A stretch of 6,025 nucleotides of DNA from Chitinophagaceae bacterium. Its GTDB lineage: Bacteria > Bacteroidota > Bacteroidia > Chitinophagales > Chitinophagaceae. The notes under the pieces are model-generated. The model was not told the DNA's origin, ran no database searches, and saw nothing but the letters and a program-made list of their open reading frames with translations. The stretch's first letter is position 1. Every line of letters begins with the position of its first letter. The translations under genes and the position numbers were made by a program. Shown here piece after piece: positions 5,878 through 6,025 of the stretch. The stretch covers positions 1-6,025 of the forward strand of contig CANCKV010000226.1 in NCBI GenBank assembly GCA_947378615.1, given 5' to 3'.

Positions 5878-6025
5878 GCCGACAGTTTGTATTTAATTAA
5901 TATTGTAATTTGAATAACTAAAATATTGGATTCTTTTAGCCGCTAATCCTGAAATTTATATATCATTAATTTAGTCAAGATTAAGCATTAAAACATGTTG
6001 TATTTTGATAATATTTATTATTTTT
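5878..6025. other. A/T-rich edge region without a supportable gene
   Basis: Most reading frames on both strands meet stops quickly here. An ATG at 5995 (plus) opens a frame of ten codons before the edge, and two minus-strand frames entering from the right stay open for 14-17 codons. None is long enough to judge. TTTG (5886-5889) with TAATTTG (5906-5912) on the plus strand has 16-base spacing and a poor -7 match, so I do not call it a promoter. Confidence 0.4.

Noticed and set aside
5928..5949. GGATT/AATCC inverted repeat around TAGCCGCT
   Set aside because: The stem is only 5 bp with a 12-base loop and no T-tail; not distinguishable from chance.
1..6025. Defence system, mobile element, CRISPR array, tRNA or biosynthetic cluster
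   Set aside because: All six genes belong to envelope, lipid, isoprenoid or repair families. I saw no transposase or integrase, no direct-repeat array and no tRNA-like cloverleaf.

Overview
The window is low-GC, compact bacterial DNA that reads as a Bacteroidota chromosome, most likely from the Chitinophagales/Chitinophagaceae side. Four things point there: signal peptides that end in ...FAQ, promoter-like sites of the TTTG-N19-TAnnTTTG type rather than -35/-10 boxes, A/T-rich start sites without Shine-Dalgarno sequences, and the protein families themselves. I recognise these families from memory and have run no search.

Layout. The left edge (1-97, minus) holds the first 32 codons of a lipoprotein that looks like BamD of the outer-membrane assembly machine. 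A short spacer (98-257) carries its possible promoter and a strong hairpin terminator (204-245). Next comes a minus-strand pair: an outer-membrane beta-barrel protein (1112-1942) followed 56 bp later by a secreted protein with thrombospondin type 3 repeats and an OmpA-like C-terminal domain (258-1055). The pair shares one good promoter (1994-2024) and ends at the terminator. Divergent from it, on the plus strand, are a long-chain all-trans polyprenyl diphosphate synthase (2124-3086) and the single-strand exonuclease RecJ (3262-4962). Convergent with recJ is a minus-strand PlsC-like acyltransferase (start at 5819, end at 5046). The last 206 bp hold only its possible promoter and no supportable gene.

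How the genes relate. The left third is about the cell envelope: BamD is part of the machine that folds barrels, and the barrel and OmpA-like proteins are a cargo protein and its probable partner. The synthase makes the lipid tail of menaquinone and/or related carriers, RecJ does DNA repair, and the acyltransferase works on membrane lipids. Apart from the barrel/OmpA pair these look like separate housekeeping units.

I found no mobile element, CRISPR array, tRNA or rRNA, defence locus or biosynthetic cluster, and nothing I would call a new system. The points most worth checking are the OmpA-like domain that lacks the usual peptidoglycan-binding Asp and Arg, the separation of barrel and OmpA domain into two genes, and an acyltransferase with a changed catalytic motif (HX5D, FPQGT).
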